This document shows, piece after piece, positions 1-10,642 of a DNA stretch of 64,000 bases (position 1 is the stretch's first letter; the number at the start of each line of letters is the position of its first letter). The notes below the pieces were generated by a model, which saw only the letters and a program-made list of their open reading frames with translations, was not told where the DNA came from and ran no database searches. The stretch covers positions 24,864,591-24,928,590 of the forward strand of contig CM033393.1 of NCBI GenBank assembly GCA_019426215.1, in the 5' to 3' direction. Position numbers and translations under genes: made by a program. The stretch is from Buddleja alternifolia (Eukaryota > Streptophyta > Magnoliopsida > Lamiales > Scrophulariaceae).

Positions 1-280
1 ATAGCAGTAAGGCGACTCTCGAACATCTGCCTCACCGCAATAAAAATAGGGCGACATTGGAAAGCAAACCTCGGCGTTACACCATCTAGAAGTGACCGAA
101 GCCTCCCAATCATCTCTTGGTTAGTCGGGTCAAGTTTGATCACATTAAGGGCTTTGCTTAAATCAGCCCTAGAGAAGAGTAGAAGCTCAACATTCCCTGA
201 GAATTATAAACAAAATAACTTAAGGAAGGTGGAGAATCATGCAAACGGGGTATGAAAATATGGCAAATACATTTACCTTC

Positions 281-1220
281 GACTCGGACGATATTTGTGG
301 GCACCGCTGCATTCGAAGTGGAAGGGGCATCCCGGATCTCAAGAGATTGAGCCACAATTTGGTCTTCTAGAATCTCCTCGGGGGTAATTTCGACACCTAA
401 GGAAATAAAAGGTTAATCTAATCATAAGAGACGTTTTGAGAAAATGTTAAAATAGCTACAACTTACCTTCGAATGGTGGGACTTCAGTAGTTTGTTCAAC
501 AGGCTTCGAGGAACCCAGCCCGAGAGCTTCCTCAGCAATGGCTTCTTTTTTTGCCACTAGGGCATGCTTCTCGACTGAGGTCTCTTCACTTGAAGAACCT
601 ACAAAAAACAAAGGATTTGAAATAATTCGGGTTAAGAAACTGTTGTCGAACAAAAATAATAAAATCTTAGTAAAACTATTGCTAAAATAAATACCTGAGG
701 AAAGGTCTTCGAGAACTTGAGTACGTTCTTCTGACTGGGATTGGGTATCATGTAAAGGTGCCTCAAACGGAGCCTCTGCCAATAAAAAGATATCTAATTC
801 GGCCTCATCCTCTATCTCGATTACAGGAGTTTCAGCGTGTGTAGTTTCTTTCGAGGGACTCACTCCAGAAGGAGCCTCACTCGAAGGGTCTGCATACAAA
901 CATCTTTTAGTGTAAAGGAAGAAAGGTATTTATCAAGTAGAAGACTCATAAATTGCTAAAGTAATAAATGCTTACCGACCTCAAAAGACCCATGTAATCT
1001 GCGCTTTTGGAATACGATGGGCGCATCCTCATCTTCATCTTCATCCTCGGCAGCAGTTTGGAGAGTTGGGGAAGAAAGCTCCCAAATAGTAATACCCCCA
1101 GTTCTGCTTCTTCGAGTAGCAGATGGAGATACAGCGGTAACTGGGGCCTTCGATTTGGCTGCCTCCGAGGAACGGGCGGGTGGAATAGCTCTGAGAGGAG
1201 GCACCGCTAAAGCTTTAGAC
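281..1220 (-). pseudogene. Probable 3' exons of the PMD gene (acidic, Ser/Glu-rich tail)
   Basis: Downstream of the PMD core on the minus strand are short open segments with good splice-site borders: about 1220-973 (containing an alternating Glu-Asp run and basic KRRLHGSFE), 889-695, 598-467 and about 392-281. Acceptors such as TTTTTTGTAG|GTTC and TGTATGCAG|ACCC, and donors such as AAG|GTAAGT and CAG|GTATTT, flank them. The segments are rich in Glu, Ser, Pro and Ala with no recognisable domain, typical of a low-complexity C-terminal tail. The reading runs out of the window at its left edge, so the gene end is not visible. I infer that they belong to the PMD gene from strand, spacing and splice sites. 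They could instead be separate low-complexity ORFs. Confidence 0.45.
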
Positions 1221-1489
1221 TCTCGAAGGGTTTGGAAAAGCCCCTCATGTGCTTAGACCAAGGGGTTATCCCTCTCGAATCTCCACCCTGATGTGAGTGG
1301 AAAAGGGATAACATAGGCATCATCCTACTTACATAAATCGAAATCAAGAAACCAAGATATTTAAAGTTCAAGAAGAAATAATTAAAAAAAAAGATCTTTA
1401 AGTACCCATACCTCAGGGGACAGTAACATTGACAAAGCAGTCATTTGTACAGATCCCGAACAAAGTCTTGTAGCATCCATGACCAATTT

Positions 1490-3234
1490 TTGAATGATCT
1501 ATCTTGAGAAGTTGCGCTGCAAGACTCGATTCCAGAATTCAGCAAAGTGTGGATCCACTCAAAGTATCCTACAGAAGGCCGGGATGAAAGAAATAGCTAC
1601 CTGGATGGAGGGCATCCCTCGAATGGATGCCTCTGCCAATTTCTTCTTTGTCTTGGGGATAGTCTATGATATGCTTGACCATGAACAATTTGAAGTACCT
1701 AGAAAAAGCAGGGCAAAGCTTTGGCTAATACCAAATTGCCTCGAGCATAACTGTAGAAAACACAGAAGCAACACGTAAGTAAACAAGAATATTCACTCAA
1801 AGATTAATACAGGAAAAAGTTTATAAGAAATACCTGAGGGTTGTAAACCTCAACTCCAAGGTTGTTGTCTGCATATAGAAGGTTTTGAGAGGATAGGATA
1901 GACCTCCAGTAAGGACGATCTTCATCAGTACGCCTTAAGGAGTCCAGTTCTAGCATCCAAGATGGCAGGGCTGCATGAGACCAGTGATTAGGGGCCTGAT
2001 CATGTCTTGTCTCGAAAAAAGGGCACCAGGTGGAAATGTGCAGTGGGTTGTAAAATGTACTTAGCACCAGCAAGTAAGATGCCTTCTCGAGGGGTATCAA
2101 AAGGTTTACGGCTGCCTCCTTATAGCACACCCAATTCGAGATGGGCTGGACAAGCTTCGAGGATTTAGATTCCTCTTCGAGTGAAAGAGTCCTGATATTT
2201 AGCAACTCAGGATAATACAAAAATGCCCAGCAGGTTAACAACCACAACGGGCCTGCAACCCTCCTGACCTTCGAAGGCTCTTCATAGATGTGAAACATTA
2301 TCCTATAAAAGTGGGCCAGGATAAAAGGACCGAACTCGATGGGATCTAAAGTTGTGGCAATATTGGCAGCAAAAGGCAAGAATGTCTTGTTGACTGCACA
2401 ACCTGCATTCATGAATAGGCGGCAAAAGACATAATTTAAAAATAATACCTCTTTGAAATTGGTGACCTCATCATCCGTATCGGTGAAGTGTTTAACTAAG
2501 CCCGAATAGGAAATGTTGGCACCTCCACTTTTGCCGAGGTGTTTAAACCAGATATTGGTGGCTTTTAGGAGTGCTCGAGCGTCCCCCTCCGCTTCACCAG
2601 TACGTAATACAACACCATGAGGGGATGTTCCAGTGATGAGGGCCACATCTTCGAGAGTGACTGTCTGAAATCCCCGAGGCAAGATGAAACAGTTGTGTGA
2701 AGGGTGCCATGAGAGAGAAAGGGCATCGGTCATCACTTGTTAGAAGGGTAGGGTTTGGTAGCAGGCTATTCGAATTAGCCCTATTATTCGGTTGGCCTCC
2801 CATTTAGCATGAAATCGGCTGAGGCGGTTAAACCATGGAAAGGCATCAGTATTGCCAATCCAGCCAATGGTTAGTTTCGTCAAATTGATCCAGGCAAATT
2901 TGCAGGACCCTTTAAGACAAATTGGGGCATTATCAGTCTCGAGAGCAGGCCAGGTCCCGAGCAGATTGGGGACATTCGGAGCATCGGCTTCGAAGGCTGA
3001 CGACTCGAAATGAGGACCCAAAGCCAGATGGCTAAGAGTTTGACCGCGGCGGTCAGAGGCCTATCGAGGAACGATATACTTTGTACTGAGAGAAGAGACC
3101 TTGGCATCAGAGTAATGGACTTCGAATGCCCTAATTTCATCATATAGGTCTGATGACTCCTCACAGTCTAAAATGGATGCTCGAAAAACTAGGGAAGTCA
3201 AGCTATGTACTGAGTTATGTTGGGGAAAAGCCAT
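1490..3234 (-). pseudogene. Plant mobile domain (PMD) gene, main part, broken
   Basis: On the minus strand one reading frame runs from an ATG at 3234 down to a splice donor at about 1833, interrupted only by two in-frame stops: TAG at 3061-3063 and TAA at 2740-2742. The translation has the pattern of the aminotransferase-like plant mobile domain (PMD family): a Trp-rich start, the core TVTLEDVALITG at about 2660, FLPFAANIATTLDPIEFGPF, and VRRVAGPLWLLTCWAFLYYPELL. After the donor (CAG|GTATTT) an intron leads to a second exon from about 1759, reading RYFKLFMVKHIIDYP. That exon contains an apparent 1-bp deletion in an A-run near 1702-1708. PMD proteins include the silencing factors MAIN and MAIL1, and related domains are carried by transposons. 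Two stops plus a frameshift make this copy a pseudogene. The adjacent LTR suggests it belongs to a retrotransposon. The family call is firm; the exon model is inferred. Confidence 0.75.
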
Positions 3235-3462
3235 TTCTGCGAAAAATGGTAAAGAACACACGAACGAGAAATAGAGTAAGAATGGCGATTTGTTCTGCTT
3301 CAGTTGGCTCAAGAAGGAAGAGAAGGGGAAATTTTGAATTCTTGTGTATCCCGAGAATGAAATACAAGAATTTATAGGTTTCTTGTCACTGTTCAGTGAA
3401 ACGACGCGCTCAATTAAATGAAAGGTAGTGGGGAAGATGAACGCAAAAGGGTGCGTCTTTCC

Positions 3463-3620
3463 ATAGCCACCAAATTTATTAGAAGTCTGTTACAAAAAGG
3501 CATGACTTTTGATGACCTGGAATCTGAATGGTTGCTAAAAATAGCCGCCAAATTTATTAAAAGTCTATTACAAAAAAGGCATGAATTTTTATGACCTGGA
3601 ATCCGAATGGTCATCTAATT
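3463..3620. repeat. 78-bp tandem duplication
   Basis: Two adjacent diverged copies with a 78-bp period begin with atagcc at 3463 and 3541. Both contain caaatttatt, ggcatga and atgacctgga. The duplication lies between the start of the PMD ORF and the putative LTR, in the region expected to hold the PMD promoter. Confidence 0.75.
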
Positions 3621-3688
3621 ACTAAAAAGAATGGACGTGTCTTTTAATACACCTGAATCCGAATTATTCACGTGTATTAAGGGGCATT

Positions 3689-5210
3689 TGTTTACACCTA
3701 AAATAAAATGGGCTTCTCAATTTAAAAAATCCCAAATGACCTATATATTAATTCGAAATTGAGCTTAAGATAAAAGAGCCCAAACAACCTTTATTAGTAG
3801 GTTAACTCGAAATTGGTTTAAAGTTGAAAGGCCCAAGTAGCCTCGTTAATTAAGTAAATACGAAAGAAGGCTTAAGTTGAGAAAGCCTAAATCAATGTTT
3901 TGAAACCCAACCCGGATCGCCCCGTCGAACCGGTAGAACCGGGAATCGGTTCTAAAAATGGCTCGGGTTTGGAGCAAAAACCGCTCAAGTCAGAAAACCG
4001 TATTTTTTAGGAGAGAACCGTTCGACCCGGCGGTTCAACCGTCGGACCGGTAGAACCGGTACTGGGTCGACAAAACCAGCCGAGTTGTGACTGATATAAA
4101 TTTAAGGGCTAAATTTATAAATCAGGGTTGAGATTTCCCAATTCCCCTCTTCTCCTTCTCACGGCTTCATGCATGCACAGGAGACCCATGTTCTCTTTTT
4201 GCCCGATTTGCTGCTTATTCTTCAAACTTAGGTAATCTCTTGATCTTCTTCTCTTTCTATTGATTATTGAGTATTGAGTAATCTTTAGGTAATCTCAAGA
4301 TCGATTTGCTGCTGCTGCTTCTTCTTCTTTACTCAAGACCACTCTTTTTTAATTTTTCATAGATTATTTGCAATTGTGAATAAATCTTGGACTCTCTTAG
4401 TTGTTAAATTATGAGCCATGGACATGGAGTATGGAATTATGGATACGGTTTCTTGATTTTCAGAATTAATTAGGAATTTGACAAGGAAAAAAAATTGTAG
4501 AAAATATTTTTTTTTTCATATTTTTATTGTTTATAATATTTAATAGTATATTAATTAATATTTATTACGTAATTATGACATCATCGGTTCGACCGCGATT
4601 GACCCAACGGTCGAACCGATGACCCTTAACTCGGTCGATTTTTCGGTTCGATGACCGGTCCGGGTTTCAGAACATCGGCCTAAATGGGCCATATGTTGAT
4701 TAGTTAAATCGGGAATGGGCCTAAGTGGTTTAGATTTGTTTTGCAAGGAACAGGTCCAAGCCCAATGTTCCATAAGTCCGTGAAGAAAGGCCCTAAAAGA
4801 GTAGGAGGTCATCCAGTCCAGGGACGCGCCAACAAAATAAGTTTGAAAACACAGTTGAAGGCAGTTCCCAACCGCAAGGGACGTGGATACGTGATAAAGG
4901 GCAAGGCGAAGAAGAGAGAGAGACAACACGAACAGATCAAAGCTGCATCTTTTCATCTTTTCTCTCTCTAGGAGAGGCGTAACCTTAGAAGTAGCGTAGT
5001 TTAGTTAATTCCGTAGCTTAATTCCCGGTGATCAAGAGTTGATATCAATCATACCTGCTGCTCGAACAGCTTTGTAACACATGATTGAGAATCAATATGG
5101 AGGTATAATATTTATTATTTTTATCAGATTTAAGTATTTGATTGATAAAGTTATATCTGCACTTGTATCTTTCTTTTTTATCTGTTTTCATTAATTGCGG
5201 TCCGAACAAC
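3689..5210 (+). repeat. Putative Tat-type Ty3/gypsy 3' LTR (with nested hAT)
   Basis: A purine-rich, polypurine-tract-like stretch (aaggggcatt) at about 3679-3688 is followed by TGTTTACACC at 3689. The sequence then has repeated AT-rich modules with gcccaa motifs, a CT-rich leader near 4960 and a likely U5 ending in GGTCCGAACA near 5210. No gene-like coding is present. A Lys/Arg-rich ORF at 4741-4971 lies inside it and is probably chance. The antisense PMD ORF immediately before the LTR matches the arrangement known from Tat-lineage elements, where extra antisense ORFs lie between pol and the 3' LTR. The start is moderately supported. The end is a guess, because no second LTR or flanking duplication is in view. 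Confidence 0.45.
3893..4677. mobile_element. Non-autonomous hAT element, 785 bp
   Basis: The 8-bp sequence gcctaaat occurs at 3885-3892 and again at 4678-4685, exactly flanking a segment that begins CAATGTTTTGAAACCC and ends with the inverted complement CGATGTTCTGAAACCC. An 8-bp target duplication and CA-starting terminal inverted repeats are hAT superfamily hallmarks. Subterminal regions carry many copies of gaaccgg/ccggttc motifs in both orientations, the typical setting for transposase binding. The interior is AT-rich with no transposase ORF. It sits inside the putative Tat-type LTR, so it is younger than that LTR. Confidence 0.9.
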
Positions 5211-5816
5211 AATTTTAAACAACACGTCAAAGTGTTAAAGTCTGAACCACCGTCTAGCGTATCGAGTTCAAACGCGGGGTTGTTAGATAATTCTAAGTGG
5301 AGAATTGTCACTGGGCTTGAGTTAACCGAATTAATTCTTCCTTATTCAATTTCTTTTATCCAGAAACATAAGTCATTTGACTCAGGCTCCGAGTAAATTT
5401 TTGGGTGTCATAATATAATTTGTGGTTAATTCATGACTCAATTAATTTTGTTGTGATAATTAATTGAGACAATTTTGAACTGCTAAGTCAATTAGAGGTG
5501 GACCAGTGCTAGGGGTCAGCACTCAATACAACATAACATAGAAAGGAGTATCCGTCCTGCATCATAATTGAGCTACGACTACGAGCATGCATATTGAAGA
5601 TTAAATAAAAAAAAAAAAAAAGGGAAAGGGAAAATTGAAAGAAATTACGAGGAGCCAAATACGACGTCGTTCTTGAATGAAATACAAACCCGAACGCAAA
5701 AACCCTTTGAACAGACTTAAACTAAACCCTAGCATTTGAATGGAGCTCTAAAGATCGGATCCCCACTGAAAAACACACACGGTGAACGGTGATACATACA
5801 TACATATATTCATAAA
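5211..5816. promoter_or_regulatory. Upstream region and 5' UTR of the uL15m gene
   Basis: No coding sequence is supported here. The last 150 bp, from about 5665 to the ATG at 5817, contain aaaccct-type motifs (aaaaaccct near 5699, taaaccctagc near 5723) of the kind common upstream of plant ribosomal and translation genes, and a pyrimidine-poor leader. I see no clear TATA box close to the start. Confidence 0.4.
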
Positions 5817-8800
5817 ATGCTTCGAAGAAGATTAGCTTCACTTCTATCTACCTCCATCCGCACCGCTCAGAATCACTACCAAAAATCCACCGAATCATTT
5901 CCTCCTGTAGCGCCCCGACAGTTTGCTTCGCCCAGCTGTCATTTCTCGAGTGTGAGAGCTTACAGTAGTGTATTGGCATTGAATGATCTGAGGGATAATC
6001 CTGGGGCCCGCAAGCAGAAGACAAGGAAGGGGCGAGGTATAGGGTCCGGCAAGGGAAAGACTGCTGGGCGTGGACATAAGGGTCAAAAAGCCCGTGGGAC
6101 TATGAAATTTGGATTTGAAGGTGGGCAGACGCCGCTCCGTCGACGTCTCCCCAAGCGCGGCTTTAACAATCCATTCACTCTCACATTTCAGGTTTAATTA
6201 TTATTATTTTGCCATTATTCTATGTTTAGTTGGATCATTGTTTTTAGAAATATTATAGGTGTGCACTTAAAAAATTATGCGTATTCGATCATCATACGTG
6301 TTCTCTCAAATTAGTGTCTGATGCAATGTGCTTTACTAGATGGTGCTTGTGTAGAGCTATTTTGTACATATATTTTCACCTATGGGGCAAATATATCGGT
6401 GTCTGAACCCACGTATATTGTGAACATGCTAGTATCCTAGACAGGGAGCATTTTGTTGATGAATTTGCAACCTATGTTATAAGTTCTTAACCTCACATTC
6501 TACACATGGTTTTGTTTCTTTCTATAACCTATATAGACACTTCTGGCGTATTTATTCATTCTAAAAAACTCAAAAAGGTGGGTTTTAGTATTTTCTTTGA
6601 AGATAGGGGTGTCATGTTACATATACGCATATGGCCATGGTCGTGAAGTTTTTAGTTGTATTAAGAGTAAGTTGAGTTTTGGATTTTCAGCTAAGTCATC
6701 ATTGGTTTTGGATTGTCGTGTTCAAACTTTCAATTTTAACGTGTCTCTATTCTAAAGCTCAAACAAGAGAGTGGACTGAAGTCGTAAAGCAATTTGAATT
6801 ATATCTCAGTTGGTTAAATTGTTAAGAAACTGTTTCTGTTTCACATGAGTTGTAGATAATTTGCTTAGGATACTTAAGTTTACATCTAACACGACAAATG
6901 TGAATGTTTATGCATGAGTCATGCAAAAATAATAAATTTAATTTTCTAATCTTTGCTCCTGTGAGATGTTTGAACAAATATGACTGGTATGATCACAACA
7001 ATGAGGTGAGTTTCCGTTTCCAGAGTAGTTTCAATATAAGACCATCTTTGGAAATTATTGACGTAAAGGTATTTAACGCGATGATCCCCCACACTAAAGA
7101 ACATCATTTGAGACACTTTTATCACCAGTTAACTTGTAAGCCTTTTTTTGCGGAACTTATGTGTGTGTCTATACACATGCATATATTGAGTCATCTATCG
7201 TCTTTGTTCTCCAGATGTATTGAATATTTGAAAAATGCAAAATACCACCCTCTGGAGAACTTTTAATGTGGATACACTAATCACAGGTGTTCCAAAAAAA
7301 TAAAAATAAACTAATCAGAATTGCATCAAGTTAGTAATAGCTACAATGAACATTTTTTTATAGTACTAGAACACAAAAAGTTATTTAGGTCTTTTCATTG
7401 TTTACATATTGTCGATTAAGGGTATCTTGCGTTGTAGTAAAGAAATTAGAGTTACGGCTATTGTTGTGTTGACTAAATAGCTTGGTACCTTGTTCTAGTA
7501 AATCAGTTTGGATGGGCTGGTTGCTTGTTTAGTAGAGGCTCTTTACAAGGGATTTTTGTCACAGTGTCTCTTTCTGTTTTCTGCTGGAATTTCCCATTTG
7601 AGCCCTGTAGAGCATTTCATGGTGATGTTTTTTGAGCTTCTAAAGAATTAGCAAAGCCATTTCCTTTTTTCTTTCTTTAACTCATTGGCTATTTGGCATA
7701 AACGAAAAGTAAAACTCATGAACTTTGGGCGCTAAGGATATAAAGTTCATGCAAATATTGGAAATAGAAGTGTAAAAACACGTCTGGCTTTTCTTCTTCT
7801 CGTGCATTATCAGTCAAGCCAATATATTCTCATTCCTGTCTATCTAATTACTCTAAAAAAGCAAGTTTGGTTAGAGTGAACCAGTTTTTGCTGAGAAATA
7901 ACTAACATGATCCCGCAGATATCTATCAGAGCAAACATGTTACCTCTGGTAATTTTTTGAGACTACTTGTTCAGATTTGTGCTTCATCTTTTTCTACAAA
8001 GTTGTTAAAGGAGCAGTTCTTTAGAAGGTTATAGACCAAATGGCATCTATTTTCCGTTCTCCTGAATAGGTTTTACAATGCCATACTGCATCTTTTAGCA
8101 AAGTATTACAGATCATTGTAGGTCAAGTGAAAAAATTTCATTCACTAGAAGGTAATTGAAATAAATGAAAAGAAAGAGTATAAATGCATATTCTAAAGGC
8201 TATTAGTGTAAACTGATTTGAGATATAATCACGATACATTCCTTTCTCTGTTTCTCCTACTACGTACGCTCATGGAACCCCTTGTTTGACGGACTTGTGG
8301 ACATTGATACTCCATTAAGATCCTAAATGATATCAGAAGTGAAATAACCTTATGAGATGAAGCAATTGCATCGAATAGGTTAAGACAGGTCATGCAATAT
8401 AGAGCATGAGTATCTTTACAAATGTTGTTAGGCATGTGTTTAGATCATTTTCAGCATATTATTCTGTAAACTACATCGGAAACTCTCCCCATGATCATGA
8501 TGTTCTGCTTAGAGTTATACCTCTACTATGCTCCAAATTGCTTAAAGTTTCCAAGTTTCCAGCTCTCCATTTAGCCATTCTAATGCCAAGTGTTTCACCT
8601 ATATGTTACTGCTTTTCATGAGGGCTCTTTAGAAGTTGCAACAAGTCTCCACTTTTTGTTTCAAGAACTTCGTTGCAGATAACGTGGAATTTGGTTAATT
8701 ATTGCTCAATTATTTGTCAGTAATGTAGATTTGCTCCATAAGCTTTTTGTCTGTTAAATGTGCGGTCAACCATAGAAAATTGGTCTCCCTCTCTTACTCT

Positions 8801-9838
8801 GTATAGATAATTTGGTTTTAAGGATGTTATTTTATCATAGCTTTTCAGCAAGTGTCCTGAATTGTATTATCATTGTGACAGCCAGTTGGCTTAGGAAAAA
8901 TTGCAAAGCTGATAAATGCTGGGAAGATAGATTCTTCAGAATTGATTACGATGAAAACTCTCAAGGTAATGTATACTAGTAGAGTCTCTTAGGCAAATTC
9001 TCACCGCTATCATGGTTCATTTCCAGCTTTATCTGACGCATTCTGTTTTCCTGACGAAAGGATTCTGGGGCAATAGGGAAGCAAATTGAAGATGGAGTTA
9101 GATTGATGGGACGTGGGGCTGAACATATCAAATGGCCTATCCATCTCGAGGTAGTTTTCATTCTTCTTTTACTTTATGGCAATTATTGGCATTATTTTAT
9201 TGTCCTGCTAACTTCGATGTGCTTTTTTCATACCTTTTACATGAGTGACGAGTATCTTTCAGTTAGAGGGGGTTTGGCTGAGCTTATAAGAGCCTTAAAA
9301 TAGCGTAAAAGCTGCTTGAGAGCTTAGAAGCTCTCACTAAGTGTGGTAATTTTTTTGATAAAACAGGAGCTCCTTTTCAGGATAAGTCGGGAACCCCCAA
9401 TTTTTTTTTTAACAGCTTATAAAACAGAAAGCTCCAAAAACATCTTATACGCACTAATAGCTTATAAGTTTTTTAAACTAAGTTTAGCTAAACACCCTCT
9501 TAACTTTAGAGCAGCAGGCCAGATGATAAATTTGAAGGAACCTTGAACTCCTTTATATTGTTACATACACACAGGTTTCGAGGGTGACAGTGAGGGCAAA
9601 AGCAGCAGTTGAAGCTGCTGGTGGGTCTGTAAGGAGAGTATATTATAACAAATTGGGGTTCCAAGCACTGCTGAAACCCGAGTGGTTTGAAAAGAAGGGC
9701 AGGTTACTGCCAAGAGCAGCAAGACCTCCACCAAAACAAAAAGATAAGGTAGACAGTATTGGCCGTCTGCCTGCCCCAACCAAGCCATTACCTTTTACAT
9801 CCGAAGAAAAAAAGGCAACTTCTGCTTCAACTGCATGA
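5817..9838 (+). CDS. Mitochondrial large-subunit ribosomal protein uL15 (L15), 4 exons
   Basis: Exons 5817-6191, 8882-8965, 9061-9150 and 9575-9838 join in phase with GT..AG introns to give 270 residues. Residues 1 to about 55 form an Arg/Ser-rich, acid-poor leader typical of a mitochondrial presequence ([18 protein letters not shown]). The mature part carries the uL15 signature [20 protein letters not shown], then [18 protein letters not shown], and the C-terminal core [14 protein letters not shown]. The final 45 residues are a Lys/Pro-rich extension absent from bacterial L15. uL15 binds 23S-type rRNA around the peptide exit and 5S region and is needed for large-subunit assembly. Intron 1 is long (2690 bp) and intron 3 contains a MITE-like insertion. 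No stop, frameshift or lost splice site is visible. The mitochondrial rather than plastid assignment comes from the presequence and family resemblance. Confidence 0.92.
6192..8881 (+). other. Intron 1 of uL15m gene (2690 bp)
   Basis: AT-rich sequence with GT at 6192 and AG at 8880-8881. The short ORFs in it (for example 6904-7266) have no recognisable domain. I see no clear transposon ends or structured RNA. Confidence 0.7.
9265..9500. mobile_element. Degenerate MITE in intron 3 of uL15m gene
   Basis: The segment begins agagggggtttggctgagct and ends with the inverted complement of agagggtgtttagctaaact, with further internal copies of agcttataa in both orientations. This resembles the common hAT-type plant MITEs starting AGGGTGTTTGGC. 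I found no matching 8-bp target duplication, so the class is tentative. Confidence 0.55.
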
Positions 9839-10642
9839 TGTTGTAAAGCATGTCAAAATGCTACCGATTTTACAAAATTCCTTTTTCTTTGATTTGCTCA
9901 AAGAAAAATAATCTAGTTTTCTTATTCTCTTCAGTTTCTGTAAGGACTCGGCATTTTAGATTTAAAGGATGACAACTGTTTATTTAGTATGATGTGACAT
10001 AATTCTTCTGCCTACTTGCTAAGGATGACGTAGATATGGAGCATTATTTGGTAATTCATTTAAGACTGCTGCTACTGACTGCAGTAAGGAATTCTGTTCC
10101 ATACTATGGCGAAGTTCGTTTTACATTTTGTCTAATGCTCATCCTTAATTAGTCATTCTCTCTTCATAGATCTGTCAACTGCTCAAAAGTTCAATCTATG
10201 GTGCATTGCCTTCTGTATTCTCATCATGCAGAATCCGGATTATTGGCAGAACCGTATTTACTTGGGATAAGTTTGGATTAGATGCTTAATAACAATTTGA
10301 GCTTGTTTAGATAATTTTGAGTTTCTAAAGTACTACATATTAGTAGAAGGATAATGTTTAATTGAGAACTGTAAGCTAATCCATGACCTTGCAGAAATAC
10401 TTTACTCAATATTACTAAGATATGTGAAATGTTGTCTTTTATTTTCAATTGTTTTTCTTGGTGGAAACAATTAGTGGGAAAGAAAGAATTAAGTTGAGAT
10501 AAAATCAGAAGATTTTGCAAAATGCATAGACACAAGGCCACAAGTGTCAGCAAGAAAGAAGATAAAACGAAAAAACGGGGTGTTTGGTAACATCCCAAAT
10601 AAACTTCTAAAGATGGAGGTTTATTTATAAAAGTATTATTCG
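9839..10642 (+). other. 3' UTR and downstream spacer of uL15m gene
   Basis: AT-rich sequence following the TGA at 9836-9838. ORFs here (such as 10278-10598 on the minus strand) are hydrophobic low-complexity readings with no family resemblance. Nothing else is recognised. Confidence 0.5.

Noticed and set aside
4741..4971. 76-residue Lys/Arg-rich ORF
   Set aside because: It lies within the putative LTR and resembles no ribosomal or nuclear protein family well enough to support a gene.
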